Assembly: GCF_000732925.1 (NCBI RefSeq)
Contig: NZ_CP008953.1
Coordinates: 2,480,001 to 2,544,000 of the forward strand
DNA length: 64,000 bases
Direction: 5' to 3'
From: Amycolatopsis japonica
GTDB taxonomy: Bacteria > Actinomycetota > Actinomycetes > Mycobacteriales > Pseudonocardiaceae
The position numbers and the translations under genes were made by a program. The notes under the pieces are model-generated. The model saw only the letters and a list, made by a program, of their open reading frames with translations. It did not search any database and was not told the DNA's origin. This document shows, one piece after another, positions 19,315 to 27,283 of this stretch; the stretch's first letter is position 1, and each line of letters starts with the position of its first letter.

Positions 19315-21762
19315 TCAGGACGGCACCATCGCGATACCCATCGCGTCGTACAGCGATTGCGCGCGTTCGCGATACGGCTTGGCCTTGTCCGGCGCGCCGA
19401 CGCCGTCGTGGGTCGCGGCGATACCGGTCAGCGCGCGGGCCTCCTCATGCGGTTCGCGGGTCAGCCGGGCGAGTTCGGCGGCCCGCGTGTAGTGCGCGAG
19501 CGCGGTGGGCCGGTCACCGCGGGCCAGCGCGCTGTCCGCGAGCCCGTTGTGCACGAGGGTCTCCAGCGGCCGGATGCCCGTCGCCACCGCGATGTCGAGC
19601 GCGGCCTCCTGGTGCACGCGGGCCGCCGCCGCGTCGTCCTGCCGGAGGTGCACCAGCCCGAGGTAGGCCAGTGCGTATCCTTCGGCCTCCCGGTGGCCCT
19701 CGGCCCTGCTGACCGTCAGCGATCGGCCGAGGTGGTCGTGGGCCTCCGTCCACCGGCCCAGCGCGCGGTACACGTCTCCGAGGTTGTGCAGCGCGATCGC
19801 TTCGCTCAGCCGGTCACCGATGCGTTGGGCGTTGGTCAGGCATTGCCGATAGCAGTCGAGAGCGGCGTCCAGTTCGCCCCGGCGTTCGTGGACGAAGCCG
19901 AGGTTGGACAGCGCGCGCCCCTCGTTGAGGCGGTCGCCGTTGTCCCGGGAAACCGTGACCGCCCTGCTCAAGTGGTCCGCCGCGTCGGCGTAGCGGCCCA
20001 GTTGCCCGTACACGGTGCCGAGGATGTTCAGGGCGCGGCCGGTGGCGACCGGGCTCGCGTCGACGTCGAGGCAGCGGGTCAGATGTGTCACGGCCTCGTC
20101 GAAATGGCCGAGCCGGGCGCAGATCGCCGCCAGGTCGACGAGCGCCTGCTGGATGCCGATGGCATCGCCCGCCCGCTGTGCCTCGCCGAGCGCGAGACGG
20201 TGCAGTGTGCGCAGCGCGCCGTAGTGACCGTGGACCCGCAACACCTGCCACAGCACGGTCGAGAGGTCGCGGGCGTAGGTGTCGCCGGTGGCCGACGACT
20301 GTTCCGCGATGGCGATCAAGGTGGGCATCTCCGCCGCCAGCCAGGTCGCCGCGTCTTCGGCGCCGGTGAACCTGACGTTCTCGGCGATCGGGGTGAGCAG
20401 CGGTCTTCGGTTGGGGTCGCCCGCCCCCATCGACCCGGCCGCGTCGGCCGCCCCGGCCACACAATGCTCGGCGAGCCGGCGCAGGGCCGCCGATCGCCGC
20501 CGCGCCGGTTCCTCGTCGGCACGGCCGCGCGCGTAGTCGCGGACCAGGTCGTGGAATTCGAACCGGCCGTCCGCGCGGTGCGCGAGCAGCAAGTGACTGT
20601 CGACGAGCGCGTCGAGGAGCCGGCGGGTCTCCGGCGGATCGGTGCCCAGCAGAGCCGCCGCGGCGGCGGTGTCCCAGTGCGGGCCGGGGTGGAGTCCGAG
20701 CAGACGCAGGCCCGACGCGACGTCGCCGGGCAGCGCGTCGTAGGACCAGGACAGCACGGAGGGCAGGGAGGTGGTCTTCTCTTCGGTGGTCAGTGCGGCG
20801 AGCCGGCCGCCGGCCGAACGCATCGAGGACGCCACGTTCGCCAGGTTCCGGTGGTGCGCGAGCCGTTCACCGACGATGCGCAGGGCGAGGGGCAGGCCGC
20901 CGCATCCCGACACCATGTCGGCGAGCGCGGTGCGGTCGGTGAATCTTCGTCCGTCGCCCGCCAACCGGTCGAGCAAGGAGAACGACTCCCGTTCGGTCAG
21001 CAGGGGCACCGGCACCCGGTGCGCGTCGGCGCTGATCGTCAGCCCGTGCAGGGCCGCGCGGCTCGTCACCACCACCGCGCAACCCGCGTGCCCGGGCAGC
21101 AGCGGCCGGACCTGGTCCGCCGAGCGGGCGTTGTCCAGCACGATGAGCACCGAACGGCCGGCCAGCACACTGCGCAGCGACGCTGCCCGGTCGTCGAGGT
21201 CGGCGGGCACATCCGCCACGGGCACGCCGAGCGCCCGCAGGAACGACCGCAGCACCTCGGCCGGATCGACCGGCGCCCCCGGCCCGTACCCACGCAGGTT
21301 CGCGAACAACTGCCCGTCGGGGAAGTCCTGCTTGACGCGGTGCGCCCATTGCACGGCCAACGACGTCTTGCCGACCCCGGCCATGCCCTCCAGCACCGCC
21401 ACGAGGACACCCGCGCCGGCCTTCTCGCCATGGAGGGCGTCGAGCACGTCGATCTCCCGCTGACGCCCGATGAACGACGTGATCCCCGAAGGCAGTTGCG
21501 CGGGCACCGCAACGACCGGCGTTTTCGCAGGTGAAACCGCGTCCGGGCAGTAGTGCCGCACGAACCGGCTCGCCTGCTCGCCCTGGAGACCCAGCCCCAG
21601 CGCCAGCGCCTCCACCGAATGGCGCCGTGGCCTGGCGACCCGGCCGCGTTCGATGTTGCTGATGCTCCGCACCGTCAACCCGGTGCGTTCCGCCAGCTCC
21701 TCTTGCGTCAGCCCGGCATCCCGCCGTGCCTCACCCAGCAGCGAACTCGGCCCACGGTCCAT
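19315..21762 (-). CDS. XRE-NB-ARC-TPR (STAND) regulator of the NRPS operon
   Basis: The product is 815 aa. Residues 8-60 are an XRE helix-turn-helix (GLTQEELAERTGLTVRSIS). A FIGRQREID segment leads into an NB-ARC ATPase with P-loop GMAGVGKTSLAV near residue 130, LIVLDNARSADQV, and CGGLPLALRIVG. From about residue 480 to the C-terminus there are TPR-like repeats (RALNILGTVY, RALSNLGFVH, ALHNLGDVY). The stop is 7 nt before the NRPS1 TTG, so the regulator and both synthetases form one operon. It is likely a pathway-specific, ATP-switching DNA-binding regulator acting on its own promoter. The TTGATCGA repeat pair 55 nt upstream of its start is a candidate site. The ligand is unknown. Confidence 0.9.
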   Translation of the reverse strand: MDRGPSSLLGEARRDAGLTQEELAERTGLTVRSISNIERGRVARPRRHSVEALALGLGLQGEQASRFVRHYCPDAVSPAKTPVVAVPAQLPSGITSFIGRQREIDVLDALHGEKAGAGVLVAVLEGMAGVGKTSLAVQWAHRVKQDFPDGQLFANLRGYGPGAPVDPAEVLRSFLRALGVPVADVPADLDDRAASLRSVLAGRSVLIVLDNARSADQVRPLLPGHAGCAVVVTSRAALHGLTISADAHRVPVPLLTERESFSLLDRLAGDGRRFTDRTALADMVSGCGGLPLALRIVGERLAHHRNLANVASSMRSAGGRLAALTTEEKTTSLPSVLSWSYDALPGDVASGLRLLGLHPGPHWDTAAAAALLGTDPPETRRLLDALVDSHLLLAHRADGRFEFHDLVRDYARGRADEEPARRRSAALRRLAEHCVAGAADAAGSMGAGDPNRRPLLTPIAENVRFTGAEDAATWLAAEMPTLIAIAEQSSATGDTYARDLSTVLWQVLRVHGHYGALRTLHRLALGEAQRAGDAIGIQQALVDLAAICARLGHFDEAVTHLTRCLDVDASPVATGRALNILGTVYGQLGRYADAADHLSRAVTVSRDNGDRLNEGRALSNLGFVHERRGELDAALDCYRQCLTNAQRIGDRLSEAIALHNLGDVYRALGRWTEAHDHLGRSLTVSRAEGHREAEGYALAYLGLVHLRQDDAAAARVHQEAALDIAVATGIRPLETLVHNGLADSALARGDRPTALAHYTRAAELARLTREPHEEARALTGIAATHDGVGAPDKAKPYRERAQSLYDAMGIAMVPS

Positions 21763-21816
21763 TTCGCGGATGTTAGATCGGGTGCGACACCGAAAAACGG
21801 TGGTTCGGGGAAGATT

Positions 21817-21834
21817 TTGATCGAAATTGGTCGA
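21817..21834. promoter_or_regulatory. Paired TTGNTCGA direct repeat upstream of the NRPS operon
   Basis: TTGATCGA and TTGGTCGA lie in the same orientation with a 10-bp period, followed by AAAAC, in the 84-bp gap before the STAND regulator start. A near copy lies at 4325-4342. Two half-sites one helical turn apart suit a dimeric HTH regulator. Which protein binds is not shown. Confidence 0.45.
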
Positions 21835-21846
21835 AAACGCCGGAGC

Positions 21847-22221
21847 TCAGGGGGTGAAGAGACGGTGCGTTCCCGGCGCTGACGTGCCGGCGGCCTTGGC
21901 GGATCGCTCCGCCGCTCGTTCGAAGTCGGCGCGAGCCTGGCCGGACAGGCCGAGCCCGGCCGCGATGAGCCGGACGGTGTCGCGGCGGGGCCGGTCGACG
22001 CGGCCGTGCTCGAGATCCCTGATCGCCCGGACGCTGACCGTCGAGCGGGCGGCGAGAAGCCGCTGGGTCGCGCCGAGGCTGGTCCGGTGGCTGCGCAGCA
22101 ACCTGCCGAAACGGGCCGGACCCTCGTCCGCCGGGTTCGTCGTGTCCGGCGCGGGGGCGGCGCTGGTCACTTGTCCGAGGTATCGGGGCAGGGGCGGTCC
22201 CGTGTGCACGACTTGAGTCAC
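21847..22221 (-). CDS. Small XRE-family helix-turn-helix protein
   Basis: The product is 124 aa from a GTG at 22221 with GGAGG six nucleotides upstream. The central region (about residues 35-100) reads as an XRE HTH: FGRLLRSHR, TQRLLAARSTVSVRAIRDLEHG, then RPRRDTVRLIAAGLGL. This last segment strongly resembles the end of the HTH in the neighbouring STAND regulator (RPRRHSVEALALGLGL), so it looks like a free-standing version of that DNA-binding domain without ATPase and TPR. The N-terminal 35 residues are Pro-rich and low in structure. It lies 84 bp upstream of the regulator on the same strand and may share or modulate the same operator. Confidence 0.75.
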   Translation of the reverse strand: MTQVVHTGPPLPRYLGQVTSAAPAPDTTNPADEGPARFGRLLRSHRTSLGATQRLLAARSTVSVRAIRDLEHGRVDRPRRDTVRLIAAGLGLSGQARADFERAAERSAKAAGTSAPGTHRLFTP

Positions 22222-22325
22222 TGGCGTCCTCCGCTTCGCTCAGCGATGCCGCATCATGGTCGGCAGGCGGCAGGCGGAGGGACAACCGGAAACTTCACCG
22301 AAGAAGTGCCGGTCCCACCGGGGAA

Positions 22326-22355
22326 GCCCGTTCGGCTCGGGTGAGCCGAACGGGC
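22326..22355 (-). terminator. Hairpin terminator after the M23 peptidase gene
   Basis: A perfect 13-bp stem (22326-22338 with 22343-22355) with a 4-nt loop lies 10 nt past the stop of the secreted peptidase gene. No long T-run follows, as is usual in high-GC actinomycetes. Confidence 0.75.
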
Positions 22356-22364
22356 CCGGCGGCG

Positions 22365-23237
22365 TTATCCGCAGCAGATGTTGTAGCCGTGGTTCCGCCA
22401 GAACAACGAGGGACTCGGATTGTCGAGAACCGGATCGCCGGTGCTGTCCGACGCGCTCTCGTGCCTGCCCGGCCGGTACTCGACATGCGTGTGCGCGGAG
22501 CTCGCGCCGCGATACTCCTCGGTGCCGATCTGCCGGCCACGGCTGACGAATTCACCGACCGCGAGGCCGTTCGACGGATTGAGATGCAGGTAGATGATGG
22601 TGAAATCCTGATCCCGATTGTAGATCGCCAACGTGGACAGGCCGCCGCTGCCGTTGCTGCCTTCGGTCTTCCTGATGACCTGGCCCTGGGTCATCGAATA
22701 CACGGAAACGCCGAAGCCCCGGGCGAAGTCGATGCCCTCGTGCCTTCCCGACGTGCTCACGTAGCCGTCGAAATAAGAGCTGATACGGCCGGAGTCGCTG
22801 TGGTAAAGCCCGGTCTCCAGCCATTCGTTTCCAGGCAGGCCGAGCAGATGACCGACGTTTTCGTTGTACGTCGAGGTCAGGTTTCCTTTGGCGCCGTGCG
22901 GAAACGAGTCGATCGGGCCCGTCCAGCCGTTCTTGAAGAAAACGGTGACCACCGCGTCCCGCCGGTTCCACACCGAGGCCGCGTTGTTCCTCACGCACAG
23001 GCCCTTTCCCGCCCCCGCGCCGAGGAAGTGATAACAGTCGGCGCCCGTGCCGTAGTTGCCGACCGACGCGTCGAAATCGCTGACCGATCCCTGTTGATTG
23101 CTGTTGTAGTACAAACAGAATTCGCCGTCTTCGCAGACGCCGTTCCGTGCCGTCGCGGCTTGCGCCGCCGGGGTGAACAGGAGGGTGCCACTCAACGCCA
23201 ATACCATGCCGAACAGTGCGACCATCACTCTTCTCAA
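22365..23237 (-). CDS. Secreted M23-family peptidase with N-terminal crystallin-like (I36-type) domain
   Basis: The product is 290 aa with a signal peptide ending at PAAQAA (about residue 28); the TTG at 23237 gives the proper basic start MRRV. Residues 30-130 resemble the beta-gamma-crystallin-like peptidase-inhibitor I36 family (GVCEDGEFCLYYN, paired Cys, SVWNRRD). Residues 160-285 carry M23/lysostaphin-type zinc-site motifs: HEGIDFARG (HxxxD) and AHTHVEYR (HxH). Family knowledge: M23 enzymes cleave peptidoglycan cross-bridges. The pairing of an inhibitor-like domain with a peptidase may reflect autoinhibition or wall binding; that is inference. It is a single gene, flanked by hairpins on both sides. 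It could also be a non-catalytic wall-binding M23 protein. Confidence 0.8.
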   Translation of the reverse strand: MRRVMVALFGMVLALSGTLLFTPAAQAATARNGVCEDGEFCLYYNSNQQGSVSDFDASVGNYGTGADCYHFLGAGAGKGLCVRNNAASVWNRRDAVVTVFFKNGWTGPIDSFPHGAKGNLTSTYNENVGHLLGLPGNEWLETGLYHSDSGRISSYFDGYVSTSGRHEGIDFARGFGVSVYSMTQGQVIRKTEGSNGSGGLSTLAIYNRDQDFTIIYLHLNPSNGLAVGEFVSRGRQIGTEEYRGASSAHTHVEYRPGRHESASDSTGDPVLDNPSPSLFWRNHGYNICCG

Positions 23238-23364
23238 CGACGTTCCCTTTCCCTTTGAACGCGGCGGATCAGCCAGTGCGCGACGGTACGTACGGGATGG
23301 GCGCCGGGGAAGTCGTGAAGGGAAAACTGCCGCTCATTCGGCGGTCATGGGTCGATGACGAGGT

Positions 23365-23407
23365 GAAGGCTCCCTTCACCGCGTCTACTGCGGTGAAGGG
23401 AGCCTTC
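23365..23407. repeat. Extragenic hairpin, GAAGGCTCCCTTC family
   Basis: A perfect 18-bp stem (23365-23382 with 23390-23407) with a 7-nt loop. It lies in the 538-bp gap between the secreted peptidase start and the end of the next minus-strand gene. It is the second copy of the family seen at 3599 and 45059, and may end transcription of the 24246-23776 gene. Confidence 0.75.
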
Positions 23408-23453
23408 GCCCCGGTCACTCACCCGCCCCGGCCGCTTCGCCGCCGGCGCCTGC

Positions 23454-23506
23454 GTCGCGAAAGCCACTTTCGCGACGTCAGATGTCTCGAACGTGGCTTT
23501 CGCGAC
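23454..23506. repeat. Extragenic hairpin, GCGAAAGCCACTTTCGC family
   Basis: Arms 23454-23476 and 23484-23506 pair over 23 bp with two mismatches and a 7-nt loop. The core is shared with the hairpin at 37245-37291. The remainder of this gap (23507-23775) shows no gene that I can support. Confidence 0.7.
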
Positions 23507-23775
23507 ACGTTCGACAGGCGGAAAGCTCGCGAAGATCCTTCCCTACCTCACGGGCACCACGTTTGACCTTCCCCGCAATAGAACGACCCAAATCACTCAC
23601 GACCCCTGCTTGAAGTCGGGCAAAATACCCAAATCGGGCGCCGCAATCGGGAAATACATCCTTTATGGACAGAGTGGACGCACCAGGCTCCGTGGCGAGC
23701 CCGCTCAAGTCGCCACCTCCATCGCCACGACACCTTGACGTCCGCCTCGGTTCCAGCCGAGTCGTGGCCGGTGTC

Positions 23776-24246
23776 TCACGGCGGAGGCTGCCGGTACTTC
23801 CGCGTGAACCGGACACCGTTGAAGGTGTGGGTGCAGCAAGGGCACGTCGGCTCCAGGTCGTCGACACCTAGTTCGGGGTCGACGACCTGCAACCGGTTGT
23901 CGTCGTCCACGTAGAGGCCGCTGTAGTAACTGGCCTCGCCGATCCGCACGCGGTCGCGTCGTTCGTGCGGCTGCCGGGCGACCAGCCAGTGGATCGGGTC
24001 GGGGGAGTCGAGCCGGGCGGCGGCCTCGTTGTACACCTCGTCCCACTCCGCGCCGATCTTGCCGAGCAGGAACCGGAACAACGGCGTGTAGTCCAGGCCT
24101 CGGCGCGCCCGCGGCCCCATGGACCCGCGTGTCCGATCGGAGGCGCGTTCCCGTTTCGTGTTGCGCTGGTGCCGGTGATCCCCGCCGTGATCGTGGTGGA
24201 CGTGTCTGGCGCGGGTGTTCACGCGACGGTACAGCGGCTCCTTCAT
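23776..24246 (-). CDS. Conserved-looking protein with CPCC motif, unknown function
   Basis: The product is 156 aa from ATG 24246 with AGCAGG just upstream. The N-terminal third is basic and His/Arg-rich (RARHVHHDHGGDHRH), probably disordered. The rest has a compact composition with GLDYTPLFRFLLGKIG, DSPDPIHWLV and, near the C-terminus, CPCCTHTFNG, which could be half of a metal site or a redox-active Cys set. I do not recognise the family. It is transcribed alone, divergent from the ImmA-like gene over a 539-bp gap and followed by two strong hairpins. Metal binding is only suggested by the His and Cys residues. Confidence 0.6.
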   Translation of the reverse strand: MKEPLYRRVNTRARHVHHDHGGDHRHQRNTKRERASDRTRGSMGPRARRGLDYTPLFRFLLGKIGAEWDEVYNEAAARLDSPDPIHWLVARQPHERRDRVRIGEASYYSGLYVDDDNRLQVVDPELGVDDLEPTCPCCTHTFNGVRFTRKYRQPPP

Positions 24247-24785
24247 CGCACCTGCTTTCTTTTGTCTCGGCCAGAGTTGCCCGTGCCTTCAAGGCTATCG
24301 TCAAGAAAGGGCCTCCCGGCGAATTTACGATTGTCGAGGCCGGCGCGAAGAATTGACATGTCCAAGCGGTCGAGTGAAGCCGTGGTGTGATTGGCCCTTG
24401 TGTTCGACTGGTGGGATCTCGACGCCAAAGGGTGGATCTGACGCTTCGCAATCGATCGATTACCTAGTGCCAATAGGGACAATGGTGTCCGGACAACGGA
24501 CGCCGAGTAAGGGGTGGCGGCCCTGTTCCCGCTTTGGAGACGGAGGCTCTTCCTCCTGTTAGCCGGGCGTTCGGTGGCGAATATTTTCCGGAGTTGATCC
24601 GTTCAGGTGATGCGCTGACGCGAACTGATCACTCGTGTTAGCCTGCCGCTGGTTGCTCGCGAGGGTCTGGCGTTTCGGATGTGAAGTCCGCGTCATCTGG
24701 GGATGCGAAACAACTGTGGTGCAGCATTTCCTACTTCGCCACGGGTCTGTTCGGACCCGTGGGTTCGAGTGGTCCTGGGGGTCAG
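24247..24785. other. Divergent intergenic region with a short hairpin
   Basis: This 539-bp stretch separates two divergent genes and is richer in A/T than its surroundings, so it should hold both promoters. No ORF here has convincing coding character. A 7-bp stem with 6-nt loop (24741-24747 with 24754-24760) lies 26 nt before the GTG of the ImmA-like gene and could affect its translation. The frame of that gene is open further upstream to ATG 24681, so a longer product cannot be excluded. Confidence 0.4.
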
Positions 24786-25328
24786 GTGAAAGCGATTCAT
24801 GGTTTCGTCGAGACCATTGCCGCTGAGCGGAAACTTCGTCGTGGCCTGCGTAAAGAATTTGTCAAGTTCGGGATCGACGGGCCGGTCGAAATGTCCGAAC
24901 TCTGCCGCCGCATCGGGGAAAGCCGAGGTCGGCCGATCAAACTCATCGCGTTCCCGATGGAGGTTCCCGGCCCGTGTGGAGCGTGGCTGAGCGCGTCTTC
25001 GAGCGACTACATCGTCTTCCAGTCGGAGACCACCCGAATTCACCAAGAGCACATCATCGCGCATGAGCTGGGTCATATCCTGGCCGGTCACCAGGCCGAA
25101 CCGGATGAAGAGGAAATCTGGTCCCGGTTCATGCCCGACCTCGACCCGGGGGTAATTCGCAGGCTGTTGAAAAGAACGCAGTACGACTCGGCCAGGGAGC
25201 GGGAGGCCGAGACGATCGCCACCCTCCTGCTCGAGCGGTCCGTGGTCGTCCGGCAGCTCGCCGGGCCGGGTTCGTCGCGGACCAGGCGGATGCGGCACGC
25301 CCTCGACGAGGCGCGGGGCTGGCTGTGA
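24786..25328 (+). CDS. ImmA/IrrE-type zinc metalloprotease
   Basis: The product is 180 aa from GTG 24786, preceded by GGGGG at a 5-nt distance; an upstream ATG at 24681 would add 35 residues of poor character. The zinc motif HELGH is at about residues 93-97 in IAHELGHILAGH, with a later helix REREAETIATLLL that could supply the third ligand (Glu). Family knowledge: ImmA/IrrE proteases cleave or inactivate XRE-type repressors, as ImmA does for ImmR and IrrE for DdrO. The stop overlaps the start of the next membrane-protein gene (GTGA), and an XRE regulator follows 1.3 kb downstream. A signal-to-regulator cascade is plausible. The actual substrate is not shown. Confidence 0.8.
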   Translation: MKAIHGFVETIAAERKLRRGLRKEFVKFGIDGPVEMSELCRRIGESRGRPIKLIAFPMEVPGPCGAWLSASSSDYIVFQSETTRIHQEHIIAHELGHILAGHQAEPDEEEIWSRFMPDLDPGVIRRLLKRTQYDSAREREAETIATLLLERSVVVRQLAGPGSSRTRRMRHALDEARGWL

Positions 25329-26434
25329 GCCTGGCCAAGGAGTTCGTGATCGCGGCGCTGGCGTGGTTCTCCTTCCGGCTGGCGCGATCGCCGCGCGCCC
25401 CGGCGATCTGGGCGCTGGTCGGCTGCCTGGTGCTGCGGCTGCTGACCGCGCCGTCGAGCATGGTGGCGCTGCACGAGTTCACCGGCGGGGCGCTCGACGT
25501 CGCCACCTTCCGCCTGGTCCAGACCGTCGCGCTCGACGCCAGCCTGTTCTGCCTGCTGGTCTTCTTCCTGCTCTCCGCCGGCGGCTCACGGCGGCGGGTG
25601 ACCCTCGATGCCGGGCTGCTGATGCTGGTCTGCGCGGCCCTGGCGGTGGCGATGTTCGTGGTCCCGGCCGCGTCGCGCGAGCAGGCCTTCGGCGTCGGCG
25701 CGGCGTTGCCGTCGGTGGTGACGGAACCGGGGGTGGCGTTCTTCTACCTGGTCGACGCGGCCTACGGCACCTATACGACGGTGCAGGCGGCGAGCTGGGC
25801 CCTGCGTGACGCCGCCGAGACCCCGCTCCGTGTCCGCTGGGGACTGCGGATCGCCGCCTGCGGCCTGATCGTGCTCGCGCTGACCTCGGTCGCGCGATTC
25901 GGCACGATTCTCGTGCGCTGGGCCGGTGGTGACGTGCCATCGGCCGTCCCGGACGTGACGGCCGTGCTGGTCCACTTGGGAATCATCCTGTTCATGGCCG
26001 GGATCACCCTGGTCGGGCTGCTCGCCGTGCTCGCCGCGGTCCGGCTGTGGCTGCGGCACCGGCGGCGGTACGAGGATCTGCGTCCACTGTGGGGGCAGCT
26101 TCACGACGTCTTCCCTGGCGACGCGCTGTACGCCGGACAGCGGCACGGGTGGCTGGAGGAGCTCGCGTTCTGGCGATTGCATCGCAGGTATTGGCGAAGA
26201 GTCGTCGAGATCCGCGACGGGCTGGTTCGGCTGAGCCCGTACCTGGCCGACAGTGGTTTCGTCGAAGGCCGGGAACGGGTGTCGCCCGAGGTCTTCCGCG
26301 AGGCGCTGACCCGGTTGCGTGCGGGGGAGCGGCCGACCTCGCGCACCGCGGTGGCGGTGGCGCGTCCGGAAGGGCCGGACATCGAGGCCGACGTCGGGGC
26401 GCTCGTCACGCTGTCGAAGACCTTGCGCGCCTGA
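25325..26434 (+). CDS. MAB_1171c-like integral membrane protein
   Basis: The product is 369 aa. The first 240 residues contain about seven hydrophobic segments (FVIAALAWFSF, LFCLLVFFLLSA, LLMLVCAALAVAMFVV, LVHLGIILFMAGITL and others). The last 120 residues are soluble and polar (RRYEDLRPLWGQLHDVF, WRRVVEIRDGLVRLSPYL). This layout and the pairing with an ImmA/IrrE protease match the actinobacterial MAB_1171c family, sometimes labelled a putative transporter but without proven transport. The 4-nt overlap with the protease gene indicates translational coupling and joint function. A membrane sensor controlling the protease is one reading; a transporter is another. Confidence 0.75.
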   Translation: MSLAKEFVIAALAWFSFRLARSPRAPAIWALVGCLVLRLLTAPSSMVALHEFTGGALDVATFRLVQTVALDASLFCLLVFFLLSAGGSRRRVTLDAGLLMLVCAALAVAMFVVPAASREQAFGVGAALPSVVTEPGVAFFYLVDAAYGTYTTVQAASWALRDAAETPLRVRWGLRIAACGLIVLALTSVARFGTILVRWAGGDVPSAVPDVTAVLVHLGIILFMAGITLVGLLAVLAAVRLWLRHRRRYEDLRPLWGQLHDVFPGDALYAGQRHGWLEELAFWRLHRRYWRRVVEIRDGLVRLSPYLADSGFVEGRERVSPEVFREALTRLRAGERPTSRTAVAVARPEGPDIEADVGALVTLSKTLRA

Positions 26435-26469
26435 TCGTCCGTTTTTTCCTCAGTTGTACGGAACCGGGA

Positions 26470-26516
26470 GTGAATCATTCACGTCAGTTGATGAAAGGGA
26501 GGTGGCCGCCTATACT
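26470..26516 (+). promoter_or_regulatory. Promoter with operator-like palindrome for the XRE gene
   Basis: TTGATG at 26488-26493 and TATACT at 26511-26516 are exactly 17 nt apart, close to the vegetative consensus. The palindrome GTGAAT-C-ATTCAC (26470-26482) lies immediately upstream of the -35 box. This fits autoregulation of the XRE gene that starts 84 nt after the -10 box. Confidence 0.6.
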
Positions 26517-26599
26517 CCGGTACTCGGGGGGACCTGCACCGCCATACGGCAGCGCGGCACGGGTTCGTGAGGAACTCGGCGGTGTTCTTGGGAGGCAGC

Positions 26600-27061
26600 A
26601 TGTCCCGGCAGGACGAACCAGGCCGGAGCCTGGCCGAAAAACTCGACCATCTGTTCGCGCACGTCACCCGGCGCAACGGCAGCGAATTCACCTACGAAGA
26701 GGTCGCGTCCGCGATCACCGCCGAGGGTGTGACGATCTCCCAGAGCTACGTTTGGCAGCTGCGCAAGGGAAAGAAGGACAACCCGACGCTCAAGCACCTG
26801 CAAGGGCTGGCGGATTTCTTCGGCGTCCCGGTCACGTACTTCTTCAACGAGGGCGTGAGCGATCGGGTGGACCGGCAGCTGGAATACCTGCGCGCGGAGC
26901 AGGCGCGGTTGCGTGAACTGGCCGACACCGACGAGGTGCGGCTTATGGCCATGCGCGCGGGCGAGCTCACGACCGACCGCCGCGAACTGGTGAAGAATCT
27001 GCTGGACGTCGTCTGGCGGGATCAGCAGGCCATGCGAGAGCGTGGGTCCAAACAGGACTGA
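26600..27061 (+). CDS. EspR-like XRE transcriptional regulator
   Basis: The product is 153 aa from ATG 26600, with GGAGG four nucleotides upstream; the frame is open to ATG 26567 but that start lacks a ribosome site. Residues 10-85 form an HTH of the EspR type (YEEVASAITAEG, ISQSYVWQLRKGKKDNPT, LADFFGVPVTYFF). A helical region follows (about 90-150) that probably dimerises. It ends 222 bp before the LAL activator, on the same strand. Given the ImmA-like protease upstream, it is a candidate substrate or partner. Regulation is likely from the promoter and palindrome at 26470-26516. Confidence 0.85.
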   Translation: MSRQDEPGRSLAEKLDHLFAHVTRRNGSEFTYEEVASAITAEGVTISQSYVWQLRKGKKDNPTLKHLQGLADFFGVPVTYFFNEGVSDRVDRQLEYLRAEQARLRELADTDEVRLMAMRAGELTTDRRELVKNLLDVVWRDQQAMRERGSKQD

Positions 27062-27283
27062 CGCGTCCGGCGTCGCCGGTTGTGCTTGTCGTGTCTGGGT
27101 TTTCCGCTTAGTCCACAGTGGCCGTCCACTGAGAAAAACGGACGAACCTCTCATTTGTTCTCTTGGGTCGACACGATAGGGTGACGTCCTCTAGGCTCCT
27201 CGGCAAGAGTTCCTGTGTGGAACGGACGATGTCGGTTCGCCACCGGACTCCACATTGCGGGTTTGCCATGGGGGCGACGAAGA

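Noticed and set aside
24720-24790. Possible tRNA-like segment (GGGTTCGAGT)
   Set aside because: Only a short hairpin and a T-loop-like string are present; no acceptor stem or anticodon arm can be built.
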